Assembly (NCBI GenBank): GCA_029881255.1
Contig: JAOUMY010000004.1
Location: 209,313 to 273,312, forward strand
From: Gammaproteobacteria bacterium
GTDB lineage: Bacteria > Pseudomonadota > Gammaproteobacteria > S012-40
DNA: 64,000 nt
Direction of reading: 5' to 3'
The notes beneath the pieces were generated by a model. The model searched no databases, was not told the origin of the DNA, and worked only from the letters and a program-made list of their open reading frames with translations. Positions 10,295-18,260 of this stretch are shown one piece after another; positions within the stretch are counted from its first letter, which is position 1; each line of letters begins with the position of its first letter. The position numbers were made by a program, and so were the translations under genes.

Positions 10295-11128
10295 ATGAAA
10301 CAATATCTGGAATTACTCAGACACGTATTGGATGAGGGTGTCAGAAAAGAGGACAGAACCGGAACGGGTACCATTAGCGTATTTGGCCACCAGTCACGTT
10401 ACGATTTGCGCGACGGCTTTCCTCTTGTTACCACGAAAAAACTGCATTTACGCTCCATAATTCACGAATTATTGTGGTTTTTAAAAGGTGAAACGAATAT
10501 CGCATATTTGCATGAGAACAAGGTCAGCATCTGGGATGAGTGGGCCGATGCGAACGGTGATTTGGGGCCATTATATGGATATCAATGGCGTTCCTGGCCG
10601 AGACCCGACGGTAGTTCTATCGATCAGATATCACAAGTCGTCGATCAGTTGAAAGCCAATCCCGATAGTCGACGTATTATTGTTTCGGCGTGGAACGTCA
10701 GCGGCTTGCCGGACGAAACGATAAGCCCCCAGGCCAATGTCGCAGAAGGTCGTATGGCGCTCGCCCCATGTCATGCCTTTTTCCAGTTCTATGTTGCGGA
10801 AGGTCGACTTTCCTGTCAGCTTTATCAGCGTAGTGCGGATTTGTTTCTCGGTGTTCCTTTTAATATTGCGTCATACGCGTTGCTTACACACATGTTGGCG
10901 CAGGTTTGCGATCTGGAAGTGGGAGATTTTATTCACACCCTGGGTGATGCGCATATCTATTCTAACCATTTCGAACAGGTTCATGAGCAATTGTCTAGAA
11001 CGCCACATGCACTGCCAACACTTCGTCTCAATCCGCAAGTGAAGGATATTTTTTCCTTTACATTCGATGATATTGAGTTGTCGAACTATCAGTGCGACGC
11101 GCCAATAAAAGCACCGGTAGCAATCTAA
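10295..11128 (+). CDS. thyA: Thymidylate synthase
   Basis: Converts dUMP to dTMP with methylene-tetrahydrofolate, which is oxidised to dihydrofolate. The catalytic cysteine is Cys159 in [14 protein letters not shown]. Other landmarks are [30 protein letters not shown], the [16 protein letters not shown] block and the C-terminal IKAPVAI. At 277 residues it is 13 longer than the E. coli enzyme, because of a surface insertion just before the active-site loop (about residues 138-152). AAAGG precedes the start. The stop overlaps the folA start by one base, coupling it to the reductase that recycles its product. Confidence 0.97.
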   Translation: MKQYLELLRHVLDEGVRKEDRTGTGTISVFGHQSRYDLRDGFPLVTTKKLHLRSIIHELLWFLKGETNIAYLHENKVSIWDEWADANGDLGPLYGYQWRSWPRPDGSSIDQISQVVDQLKANPDSRRIIVSAWNVSGLPDETISPQANVAEGRMALAPCHAFFQFYVAEGRLSCQLYQRSADLFLGVPFNIASYALLTHMLAQVCDLEVGDFIHTLGDAHIYSNHFEQVHEQLSRTPHALPTLRLNPQVKDIFSFTFDDIELSNYQCDAPIKAPVAI

Positions 11129-11622
11129 TGATTATTTCTCTTATAGCGGCAATGGGGCGAAACCGCGAGATTGGTAAGGACAATGCCTTGTTGTGGCGAC
11201 TTCCCAATGACATGCGTTGGTTTGTCGGTAAGACAAGAGGTAAACCAATTATTATGGGGCGCAAAACCTTTGAGTCCTTTGGCGCAAAACCCTTACCGAA
11301 TCGCCTAAATATAGTGGTTACGCGTGATCAGCACTATGCGGCTGAGGGAGCTGAAGTGGTTCATTCTATTGATGCCGCGCTTGCCGCTGCGCAGTCGGCG
11401 GAGGAAGTGATGGTTATTGGTGGCGCGGAATTTTACAAGCAACTCCTTCCCGTTTGTAATCGGCTCTATCTAACCTATGTCGATGGTCTATTTGACGCTG
11501 ATGCATATTTTCCAGATTTTGATCAGCGCGAGTGGCAAGAAAGCTTTTCAGAATATCATGATGTTGATAAAGATCATGCCTTTTCCTATCGTTTCGTGAT
11601 TCTGGATAAACCCATACACTAA
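11128..11622 (+). CDS. folA: Dihydrofolate reductase
   Basis: Reduces dihydrofolate to tetrahydrofolate with NADPH, closing the cycle opened by ThyA. The 164 residues begin [16 protein letters not shown]. Asp28 in LWRLPNDMRWF is the substrate-binding acid, and GRKTFESFG and VIGGAEFY are the cofactor and late-domain motifs. The start at 11128 is chosen because it overlaps the thyA stop (TAATG) and gives the family N-terminus; an in-frame ATG at 11092 would add 12 unrelated residues inside thyA. The thyA-folA pair is common in gammaproteobacteria. Confidence 0.96.
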   Translation: MIISLIAAMGRNREIGKDNALLWRLPNDMRWFVGKTRGKPIIMGRKTFESFGAKPLPNRLNIVVTRDQHYAAEGAEVVHSIDAALAAAQSAEEVMVIGGAEFYKQLLPVCNRLYLTYVDGLFDADAYFPDFDQREWQESFSEYHDVDKDHAFSYRFVILDKPIH

Positions 11623-11651
11623 AACAATTCAGATAGAAGTGTCAAAGGTGT

Positions 11652-11984
11652 TTACACGTAAACATCGACCCCGAATGTGCGCCTAAGCTGTTGCTGTTTT
11701 TCATAATTGTCGATTTGTGAATAGGTATGCATTGCACGGTTGTTGCCTTGTTTCAGTCGCTCAACATCGGCAACAAAAAAATCCAAGTTAAACGTGTTAT
11801 CACTTCTGCTTTGTTTTACCGACGAGGCCTGGAGTAACGCATTTTTCTCACGATCTGCGTGAGCTTTCGTCTGTTCAGATGAAACACGAGTTTGTCTATT
11901 ATGAGTCTGAGGATGTGAGTCGACGCGTCGGTTTACTGCGCGTAAACCAACCTGTCCATGCGCATTGATGGAAGATATCGACAT
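11652..11984 (-). CDS. Hypothetical protein, polar, unrecognised
   Basis: Reading frame of about 110 residues that I do not recognise. It begins MSISSINAHGQVGLRAVNRR, is rich in Ser, Gln, Arg and His in its first half, and ends in a more structured part (FNLDFFVADVERLKQG then YEKQQQLRRTFGVDVYV). There is no signal peptide or membrane segment. The start at ATG 11984 is preferred over TTG 12038. Its N-terminus loosely resembles that of the SprA-like protein at 21095-21934 (MNIANVSSSYLQ), which is only an impression. It is convergent with folA, with no terminator visible between them. It may be a real small cytoplasmic protein. Confidence 0.5.
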   Translation of the reverse strand: MSISSINAHGQVGLRAVNRRVDSHPQTHNRQTRVSSEQTKAHADREKNALLQASSVKQSRSDNTFNLDFFVADVERLKQGNNRAMHTYSQIDNYEKQQQLRRTFGVDVYV

Positions 11985-12122
11985 AGTTGAATATGTTTTC
12001 TCAGCATTTAACGGAGAATGCGAGCCCGCCCAATACAATCACTCTTTTGTGGAATTCGGTCATATAAACCGGGCATTGTCGGGCGTGGCTCGTATCCTCC
12101 AGTAGAAACGACTATGTAACCC

Positions 12123-12159
12123 TTGAGAGCGAATGGCCTCCTTGACAGATAGCTCTCAA
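12123..12159. other. Inverted repeat in the gap downstream of the pentapeptide operon
   Basis: TTGAGAGC (12123-12130) and GCTCTCAA (12152-12159) form a perfect 8-bp inverted repeat with a 21-base loop. Neither strand has a following T tract of terminator type, so its role is open. The rest of 11985-12244 shows no gene. Confidence 0.35.
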
Positions 12160-12244
12160 AATAAAATATAGATCATCAATAGCCAAAGTCCAGAAAATAG
12201 GCGGTAACCATGTCAATTATTTTATATGGCTGATGAAAAGCCTT

Positions 12245-13381
12245 TTAGAATAACGCAGTGTCTAGGTTTGTTGTTTTGGTGAAAGTGCCCGCCGATATTT
12301 TTCCCCCTCTAAAATCGGCTTTATGTATATCACTCTCTTGAATCGTGGCGTCGGAAAAGTTGACCATTATTGCTCTTGCCCAGTGGAATTTGCACTGATT
12401 AAAATTTGATCGACGAAAACTGGCGCGGACGAGTATGGCTTTGGTTAGGTTGCAGTGCTCAAACTGCGAATCATCCGCATTACTCCACTCAAAGTTACTC
12501 AGTTCGAGGTCCGTATCACTGAAACGGGCGTGTTCGAGTCTGGTTTCATCCATGCGCACTTCACGAAACACGCTTTTAACGACGGACACGTTTTTTAGTG
12601 AACTCTTTGAAAATCGTGCGGCAATCGCATTTGTTTCCAAGAAACTTGCGTTATCAAAATTCGAATCACTAAAGTCTGAAACTTGGAGATTGCTTTCTTG
12701 CCAGAGACTATTGGTGAATTTTGACCAACTCGCATTGCTTTTAAATAAAATGCTTTTGTAGTGTGTGCTGCCGACAGCAGATGTTCCTAGCAAATTAGAA
12801 AACCGAATGTCATTTTCACTGAATCTGGCCTGGTCAAGGATTGCATAGGAAAGATTGACATTGTCCAGTTTTGAATTGCTGATCGTAGCGCCGCTTAAGT
12901 TTGAGTCTGCCAGAATGCTACCGGAAAAGTCCGTTTTTTTTATTTGGCTATTTGCGAAAACAGTTTCTCTACTATCAGAGTCCTGGAAATTCGTTTTCTC
13001 TATAGAAGAATCTGTAAAACGCGCCCCTTGCATGATGGCCTTACTAAAGTCCACGTTGTATAAACGTGCCCCACTAAAGTCGGCATTTCTTAGATCACAT
13101 GCTTTGAAGCTGACTTCTTCGATATAAGTGTTGGAGAAGTCGGCTTCGACTAAACTACAATGTTCGAAATTTATGTTCTGGATCTGTAGATTTTGAAGCT
13201 TTGCCTGTTCGACTCTAATGCCATGAAATTCACGCGATGTTTCAGTCTGTTTTATGCGTAAATTGAGTTCATCATTGGATACGGCTGAATATCGTCTACT
13301 TTCATAAATAGTGTTCGTGTGGCTGCAAGCCTGAAAGCCTGTCAGGGTAATAAAAAGTATTAAGACATGAAAAAATTTCAT
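12245..13381 (-). CDS. Pentapeptide-repeat lipoprotein (second of a tandem pair)
   Basis: A 378-residue exported protein. The N-terminus is a lipoprotein-type signal ending FQAC at Cys19, although residues before the Cys do not fit the strict lipobox. From about residue 60 nearly the whole chain follows the five-residue A(D/N/R)(L/F)xx pattern, for example SNTYIEEVSFKACDLRNADF. That predicts a long right-handed quadrilateral beta-helix. It starts in a four-base ATGA overlap with the upstream paralogue and is probably translated with it. The role is unknown. Cytoplasmic pentapeptide proteins such as Qnr or MfpA act on gyrase, but an envelope lipoprotein cannot do so, so a structural or binding role is more likely. 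Confidence 0.85.
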   Translation of the reverse strand: MKFFHVLILFITLTGFQACSHTNTIYESRRYSAVSNDELNLRIKQTETSREFHGIRVEQAKLQNLQIQNINFEHCSLVEADFSNTYIEEVSFKACDLRNADFSGARLYNVDFSKAIMQGARFTDSSIEKTNFQDSDSRETVFANSQIKKTDFSGSILADSNLSGATISNSKLDNVNLSYAILDQARFSENDIRFSNLLGTSAVGSTHYKSILFKSNASWSKFTNSLWQESNLQVSDFSDSNFDNASFLETNAIAARFSKSSLKNVSVVKSVFREVRMDETRLEHARFSDTDLELSNFEWSNADDSQFEHCNLTKAILVRASFRRSNFNQCKFHWARAIMVNFSDATIQESDIHKADFRGGKISAGTFTKTTNLDTALF

Positions 13382-14535
13382 TTTTGCAAACCCGTGGCTA
13401 AATCCAGGTTCTGCGCATCTGTAAAATCAGCATCATCGAGATCTGCTCCGGTAAAGTCAGACTGCCGGAGGTCGGCCTTTTTGAAACTTGCCCCTTCCAA
13501 ATAGGCTTTCTTGAAGCTGGATGCAAATAAAATGGCATTGTCAAATCGTGATTCGTCGAGTATTGCGCGACTTAAATCGGTTTGCGATAGTATCGCGTTT
13601 TCGAAATTGGTTCTAGGCGCTCTAATTTTTGCCATTCGCGCCCCAGTCAAGTCGGCGAAGTTGAGATTGGTTTGTTCAAAAACACCTTCAGTAAATATGG
13701 CGTTTCTTAGATTTGCTTGTATAAGCTGTGCACTGGAAAAAACAGATGCCGTGAAATTGGTGTTTTCCATGATCGCACCGGTAAGATTCGAGTGGGTAAA
13801 ATTGGCCTCTTTTGCCACCGCGTGTGAAAGATCAACGTCGGCTAGATCGGAGTTACGGAAATCACTACGGGATAAATTACTCCCCGAAAGACTGGCTCCT
13901 TGAAAGACGGACTCGTGAAATTGAATTCGAGTTAAGTCTGACCGGTGTATGCTGGAAAAACGGAAATTGGATTTTTCAATTAAGGCCCCGTCAAAACTGG
14001 TAGCCAACATATGAGCTCCTACCAGATTTGAATCGGATATGGTGATCATTTCCAGTTTTGCACTATCGAGATTGACGCTTTCAAAGTTTGAATTAATGAT
14101 GAAGGCGTAACGCAATGTCGCATTTTTCATGTCGGCTAAGTGGGCATTGGTGTCTATGAAGCGAGTTTGGGTCATATTTGCGCTACGCAAAGTGGCCTCG
14201 CTCAAATTCGCATTGCGAAATGTTGCATAGGATAGATCTACTGCATTCAAAATACAGTGAGATAAGTTTGTGTTTTCGAAATTAGTGGCATAGAGATAGG
14301 CGCCGCTCAAATCCATCCGACTAAAATCAAGGCCGGATAGATCGAGTCCGGAGAGATTGGCGAATCGCAATCGTTTTTCCCGACGAGGTGACTCAAGTAT
14401 CGCGGTAACAGTTTTCAAGTCCAGACGCTTGCCTACGCGAAAGTCCTTCGGTTTTGGTATATAGGTACATGCCTGGAAGAAGAGCAAAAATAGGAGCGTA
14501 ATCACTAAATATGTATTTCGTTTAGCCACGTTCAT
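13378..14535 (-). CDS. Pentapeptide-repeat lipoprotein (first of a tandem pair)
   Basis: Envelope protein of about 385 residues from the preferred start ATG 14535 (MNVAKRNTYL). A hydrophobic signal ends LLFFQACTYIP, giving a lipid-attachment cysteine. After a short linker the sequence is almost unbroken pentapeptides (ANLSGLDLSGLDFSRMDLSG and onward, about 60 repeats), predicting a beta-helix rod. The start overlaps the tsaB 3' end by 14 bases and the stop overlaps the second paralogue by four, so all are likely on one message with yoaA. The pair probably arose by duplication followed by divergence. Function is not known. Confidence 0.87.
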   Translation of the reverse strand: MNVAKRNTYLVITLLFLLFFQACTYIPKPKDFRVGKRLDLKTVTAILESPRREKRLRFANLSGLDLSGLDFSRMDLSGAYLYATNFENTNLSHCILNAVDLSYATFRNANLSEATLRSANMTQTRFIDTNAHLADMKNATLRYAFIINSNFESVNLDSAKLEMITISDSNLVGAHMLATSFDGALIEKSNFRFSSIHRSDLTRIQFHESVFQGASLSGSNLSRSDFRNSDLADVDLSHAVAKEANFTHSNLTGAIMENTNFTASVFSSAQLIQANLRNAIFTEGVFEQTNLNFADLTGARMAKIRAPRTNFENAILSQTDLSRAILDESRFDNAILFASSFKKAYLEGASFKKADLRQSDFTGADLDDADFTDAQNLDLATGLQK

Positions 14536-15205
14536 GCTGTTTTTCAGCAACCTTATTACGTAGATATACAGGCTCAAGCGACGTAGCAGAAACAGTATGA
14601 CCCTTAAGGTGGTAGTCTAACGCGAGTGCAGGCATTGCACGTGCGTCTACGACTACGTCGGTAAATATATGGGAGAATTTTCCGTGTAATTTCGCAAGTT
14701 CTTGCGTATATTCCGCCCAAGCCGTTCCTACCGAAACCCAATCCCTATTTTCAGAGGGACAAATGTCGGCGGGCGCGTCAATTCCTTCTTCGATCACAGC
14801 CTGTGCGATACCGTTAACGATTTCGTACGCGCCATAATAGATTTCATTCATGCGCGCATCCTGAAGGCAGAAGATATTTTCGGATTGATGCATTAGCCAC
14901 GTATGTTGAGCCAACACTGCGAGCGAAGACAAAGGCGCAACGGGTATATCCAGCGCGTAGGCAATGCCTTGTGCAACACTGACGCCTATACGTACGCCTG
15001 TGAAAGAACCTGGCCCGCGTGTAACGGCAAGAAGATCGAGTTCGGTACGGGATATTCCAGCCTGAGCGATAACAGACTCGCACATGGAAAGTACATTTTC
15101 CGAATGGGCCTGTGGTTTGTCATCGAAAAGCGCAAACACGTCTTTATCTATGGCTAGAGCGACAGAACAACTCGCGCTACTGGTATCAATACACAGCGTC
15201 TTCAT
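14522..15205 (-). CDS. tsaB: tRNA threonylcarbamoyladenosine synthesis protein TsaB
   Basis: Non-catalytic partner (YeaZ) of TsaD in making t6A37 on ANN-decoding tRNAs. The 227 residues belong to the ASKHA fold. The N-terminus is MKTLCIDTSSASCSVAL, and the LLAVTRGPGSFTGVRIG motif (about residues 58-74) is diagnostic. The coding region begins inside the 3' end of the helicase gene (20-base overlap), the same yoaA-tsaB order as in E. coli. TsaD, TsaC and TsaE are not encoded in this window. Confidence 0.95.
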   Translation of the reverse strand: MKTLCIDTSSASCSVALAIDKDVFALFDDKPQAHSENVLSMCESVIAQAGISRTELDLLAVTRGPGSFTGVRIGVSVAQGIAYALDIPVAPLSSLAVLAQHTWLMHQSENIFCLQDARMNEIYYGAYEIVNGIAQAVIEEGIDAPADICPSENRDWVSVGTAWAEYTQELAKLHGKFSHIFTDVVVDARAMPALALDYHLKGHTVSATSLEPVYLRNKVAEKQHERG

Positions 15206-17117
15206 GTTCGCGTATTTTGCTCCAAAATTGTTTTACCTCACTGAGACGTCGTGTAACGGGCATTTTTGGCAGGCTGTCGAGAAACATTTTGCCATACCCC
15301 TTGCTACTGAGCCTTGGATCGCAAACCATGAGTATACCGCGATCACTTTCGTCGCGTATTAATCGGCCAATACCTTGCTTTAAACTGATTACCGCATGGG
15401 GGAGTTGATACTGCCAAAAGGGTTCTCCACCTTTTTCACGGATGTTAGCGATTTTTGCTTTGATAATGGGGTCTGCGGGGGAGGCAAAGGGCAATTTATC
15501 TATTACCACCAGTGACAATGCTTCCCCTTTGACGTCAACACCTTCCCAAAAACTCGCACTACCTAATAACACGCCTTTTTTGCTACGAATGAATGCTTCG
15601 AGGAGATGAGATTTGGGGAGCGTACCTTGAACAAACAATTCGTAATCGGTTTCCTTCAACTGTTCCGCGGCAGCATTTAACGCTGCCAGACTGGTGAACA
15701 GAATGAATGCCTTTCCTTGTGTTTCCTCCAGAACAGGAATCACAGCATTAATGACGGCTTCGCCAAAATAGGGGTGACTAGGTTCCGGTAAATTCTCGGG
15801 CAAATAGAGCAAACTGTTATTCGGATAATCAAAAGGACTGTCCCAACAGGCATTTTCTGATTCCTTGATTCCCAGCCGCTTACGGAAGTAGGAAAAATCG
15901 TCGTTGACGCTAATCGTCGCCGAGGTAAATATCCAGGCTTGACGAGAGTTGCTCATGCGTTCATGAAACGGGGTCGCAATCTCAAGCGGCGTATTGTGGA
16001 AACTGATGCTCTGTTTTCTTACTTCGTACCATTGGATAAACGCCGGATTAATTGTTGTCATCTCCGCCAGGGCGATGCAAAGTTTTTCACAGCGTTCAAA
16101 GCAATTATTCAACTCCGTACTGCGTACTGAGGTTTCCTCGAGATGTCCGCAATATACCGCAAGTCGATTGACCAGATTGGTGATCGCCTGGCTGACGGAT
16201 GGTAGATGATAGAATTCGGTCCAGGCGCCACGTGAGGGCAGGGCTTCAAAAGCCTTTTGCATGTCCAGCATTTGCCTGGTCAAGTCCTGATGAAATTCAT
16301 TGAACTCGGTTAACATATCACTGGCATGTTCGCTAATAGCGGTGGTCACATCGCTGATCAAATTGCGTATTTGAGCGCTGCTGAAATTGAACCCCAGGAA
16401 CTGATGGGCTATCTCCGCTAATTGATGAGCTTCATCGAAAATATAGGCATCCACGGTAGGTAGTAAATCGTCTATGCCTTCACGCAATAAGGCCATATCA
16501 GAAAAGAACAGGTGATGATTGCAGACAATGACATCGGCTTTATGCGCGTTGGCGCGCGCAAGATTGACATAGCACTTTTCGGCGTAGAGACAATCGCTGC
16601 CTAGACAGTTATCGCTGGTAGACGTCAGTTGTTGCCACAGTGATGATGTTTCTGGTACTTGATGTAGTTCGCTAATATCGCCGTGCCGAGTTTGATACGA
16701 CCATTCACGGACTTCATGTAATTGATTAATGTGTTCTCGAAAACTCAATCGTCCTTGAGCAAGCGTTTTGTCCATTCTGTGCAGACAGAGATAATTTTGT
16801 CGACCTTTGAGCAAAGCGACGCGTGGGCTAACGCCAAGCGCCTCGCAAAGTTTAGGTATGTCGCGGTTGAATAACTGGTCTTGAAGTGTTTTGGTACCGG
16901 TGGATATCAGAATTCTATTACCAGATAAAAGCGCGGGCGTAAGATAAGCAAAGGTTTTTCCGGTTCCCGTACCCGCTTCGACGATGAGAGTACTGCGGTC
17001 GGCGAGGGCATCCTGGATCTTCTGCGCCATTTCCATTTGCTGTGGCCGAAAACTAAATCCGGAAATATTGTGTGAGAGTTTACCCTCTGGCCCTAAAATG
17101 TCACTCAGTTCCGTCAT
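15186..17117 (-). CDS. yoaA: XPD/DinG-like Fe-S DNA helicase YoaA
   Basis: Superfamily 2 5'-3' DNA helicase linked to replication-fork repair; E. coli YoaA works with the HolC clamp-loader protein. The 643 residues show Walker A AGTGTGKT (48-55), the DEAH box (228-231, IFDEAHQLAE) and motif VI QGIGRLIRDESDRG. Four cysteines at 111, 171, 176 and 182 are placed to bind a 4Fe-4S cluster as in XPD. The order yoaA then tsaB is as in E. coli, which favours YoaA over DinG. It lies 57 bases downstream of a hypothetical gene on the same strand and probably leads an overlapping four-gene set. Confidence 0.92.
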   Translation of the reverse strand: MTELSDILGPEGKLSHNISGFSFRPQQMEMAQKIQDALADRSTLIVEAGTGTGKTFAYLTPALLSGNRILISTGTKTLQDQLFNRDIPKLCEALGVSPRVALLKGRQNYLCLHRMDKTLAQGRLSFREHINQLHEVREWSYQTRHGDISELHQVPETSSLWQQLTSTSDNCLGSDCLYAEKCYVNLARANAHKADVIVCNHHLFFSDMALLREGIDDLLPTVDAYIFDEAHQLAEIAHQFLGFNFSSAQIRNLISDVTTAISEHASDMLTEFNEFHQDLTRQMLDMQKAFEALPSRGAWTEFYHLPSVSQAITNLVNRLAVYCGHLEETSVRSTELNNCFERCEKLCIALAEMTTINPAFIQWYEVRKQSISFHNTPLEIATPFHERMSNSRQAWIFTSATISVNDDFSYFRKRLGIKESENACWDSPFDYPNNSLLYLPENLPEPSHPYFGEAVINAVIPVLEETQGKAFILFTSLAALNAAAEQLKETDYELFVQGTLPKSHLLEAFIRSKKGVLLGSASFWEGVDVKGEALSLVVIDKLPFASPADPIIKAKIANIREKGGEPFWQYQLPHAVISLKQGIGRLIRDESDRGILMVCDPRLSSKGYGKMFLDSLPKMPVTRRLSEVKQFWSKIREHEDAVY

Positions 17118-17174
17118 GAATAATGTTTTTCGTCCAGCAGTATGGTTATCAGGGTTAGCAACAGACAGGGCGGA

Positions 17175-17711
17175 TTATACAGAGGCTTCTTTTTCCCAGT
17201 TCCCACCCTCTATCAAGCCTTCTTCTTTAGTCCATACAAGGTCGGAAACAATCTTGAACTTGGCGAGCGACATCGCGCCACGCTTATTGCGCTTGCTACT
17301 CTTGCTTTCATCAAGAGATTTTTCGACAACGCTACGAGCACATTCGAAAATTTCTACCGGCTCATATTCTTCGTCCATGATGACCAGTACGATACTGTCC
17401 CAGTCCTGATCCAGTTTTAATTGTCCTACGCGCTGTCCAGACTTCTTTTCATCAAAAACTGCGCGTCCCTTGATCTGAACTTTCTTTCCCTGGCGCTTTC
17501 CCCGACCAATCGCGTCGTAACCACCCGTTTTCTGGTCGCAGATTTCCAGGTCGAGTAGTTTGGCGGCATCGAACTCGGCAATTTCACTGCTAATACCCAA
17601 AGGCTTTCCAGTGGCACGGCGATACTCCGCAGCCAGGCGGCGCGCCTCAGTTATCAGTTTGTCGGTTGAATAAACGCCCATTAACAGTAATGACTTTTTC
17701 GGTTTGTCCAA
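17175..17711 (-). CDS. Hypothetical protein, possible PD-(D/E)xK-like fold
   Basis: 178 residues with no signal or membrane segment and mixed charge. It begins MDKPKKSLLLMGVYSTDKLI. The middle reads GGYDAIGRGKRQGKKVQIKG, so Asp66 is followed by Gln79-x-Lys81, and an acidic residue lies earlier (Glu46). This D...QxK spacing resembles nuclease cores of the PD-(D/E)xK type, as an inference only. The gene lies 57 bases upstream of the helicase gene on the same strand, so a DNA-related task would fit the context. The C-terminal third is lysine-rich and could contact nucleic acid. No closer assignment is possible. Confidence 0.68.
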   Translation of the reverse strand: MDKPKKSLLLMGVYSTDKLITEARRLAAEYRRATGKPLGISSEIAEFDAAKLLDLEICDQKTGGYDAIGRGKRQGKKVQIKGRAVFDEKKSGQRVGQLKLDQDWDSIVLVIMDEEYEPVEIFECARSVVEKSLDESKSSKRNKRGAMSLAKFKIVSDLVWTKEEGLIEGGNWEKEASV

Positions 17712-18112
17712 CTAATAATAACGGTAGAGTACTCAAAATCTGAAGAATGCTTGAGACTCACTCTATATAAAAGTGACAACTTGCTGATAAAGAAGAAATA
17801 TAATCTATTAGCAATATTGCCCATTCGAACTGCCAAAGTCCAGCTTACGGGTATGCACGAATGAAGCCGCAATAGTAGCAATTTTAACCCGATGCGGGTA
17901 GAACCGAGTCGCTAAATAGTGAAAAAGATTGGGGTTATGGGCAAAATTCTTTGCGCCATTCCGAATTCCTGGCGTTTGTGTGTGACTGAGTAAAAAAGAC
18001 ATGGTAAGCTCTCGCGCATAATAAAGTCGTTGCAACGCACGGAAGCGAATCTGATAGCAATCCCTGTATTCGTTTTATAGCCATATCGATATCCGGCGTC
18101 ATTCGACACTGA

Positions 18113-18140
18113 TTGTCAATATCTGGAAATCTCTCACAAT
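18113..18140 (+). promoter_or_regulatory. Candidate promoter for the subtilase gene
   Basis: TTGTCA (18113-18118, 5 of 6 to the -35 consensus) and CACAAT (18135-18140, 4 of 6 to the -10 consensus) are 16 bases apart and lie upstream of the subtilase start. This is a consensus match by eye only. Confidence 0.28.
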
Positions 18141-18169
18141 AAAAACTTTTTCAACAGAAACTGAGTCCA

Positions 18170-18198
18170 TTCGTGATGTCGCAGTCTGTCATCACGAA
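18170..18198. promoter_or_regulatory. Hairpin in the subtilase leader
   Basis: TTCGTGATG (18170-18178) and CATCACGAA (18190-18198) form a perfect 9-bp stem with an 11-base loop, followed by an A run on the plus strand. The A run argues against a plus-strand terminator. It could be an mRNA leader structure or a protein operator. Confidence 0.4.
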
Positions 18199-18260
18199 AA
18201 AAAACAAGTTACAGGCAGATGGGGATGGGACAAACGCATTCAACAATGGCTTGCCAGGCA

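Larger units (their letters stand above)
17712..18260. other. Long intergenic region between divergent genes
   Basis: About 550 bases with no convincing gene, tRNA or repeat family. It contains a perfect TATAAT at 17799-17804 without a well-spaced -35 box, a weak promoter-like pair at 18113-18140, and a hairpin at 18170-18198. Short open frames on the minus strand (17808-18109) have no initiation signal or recognisable product. It presumably carries the promoters of the two flanking divergent transcription units. Confidence 0.5.

Noticed and set aside
11649-11664. Palindrome TGTTTAC-AC-GTAAACA after folA as a terminator or operator
   Set aside because: The two-base loop cannot form a normal hairpin, there is no T tract, and the sequence includes the last codons of the convergent gene.
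17681-18109. Several minus-strand frames of 65-75 residues in the long gap before the subtilase
   Set aside because: No ribosome sites, no recognisable composition or domain, and they overlap one another in different frames.
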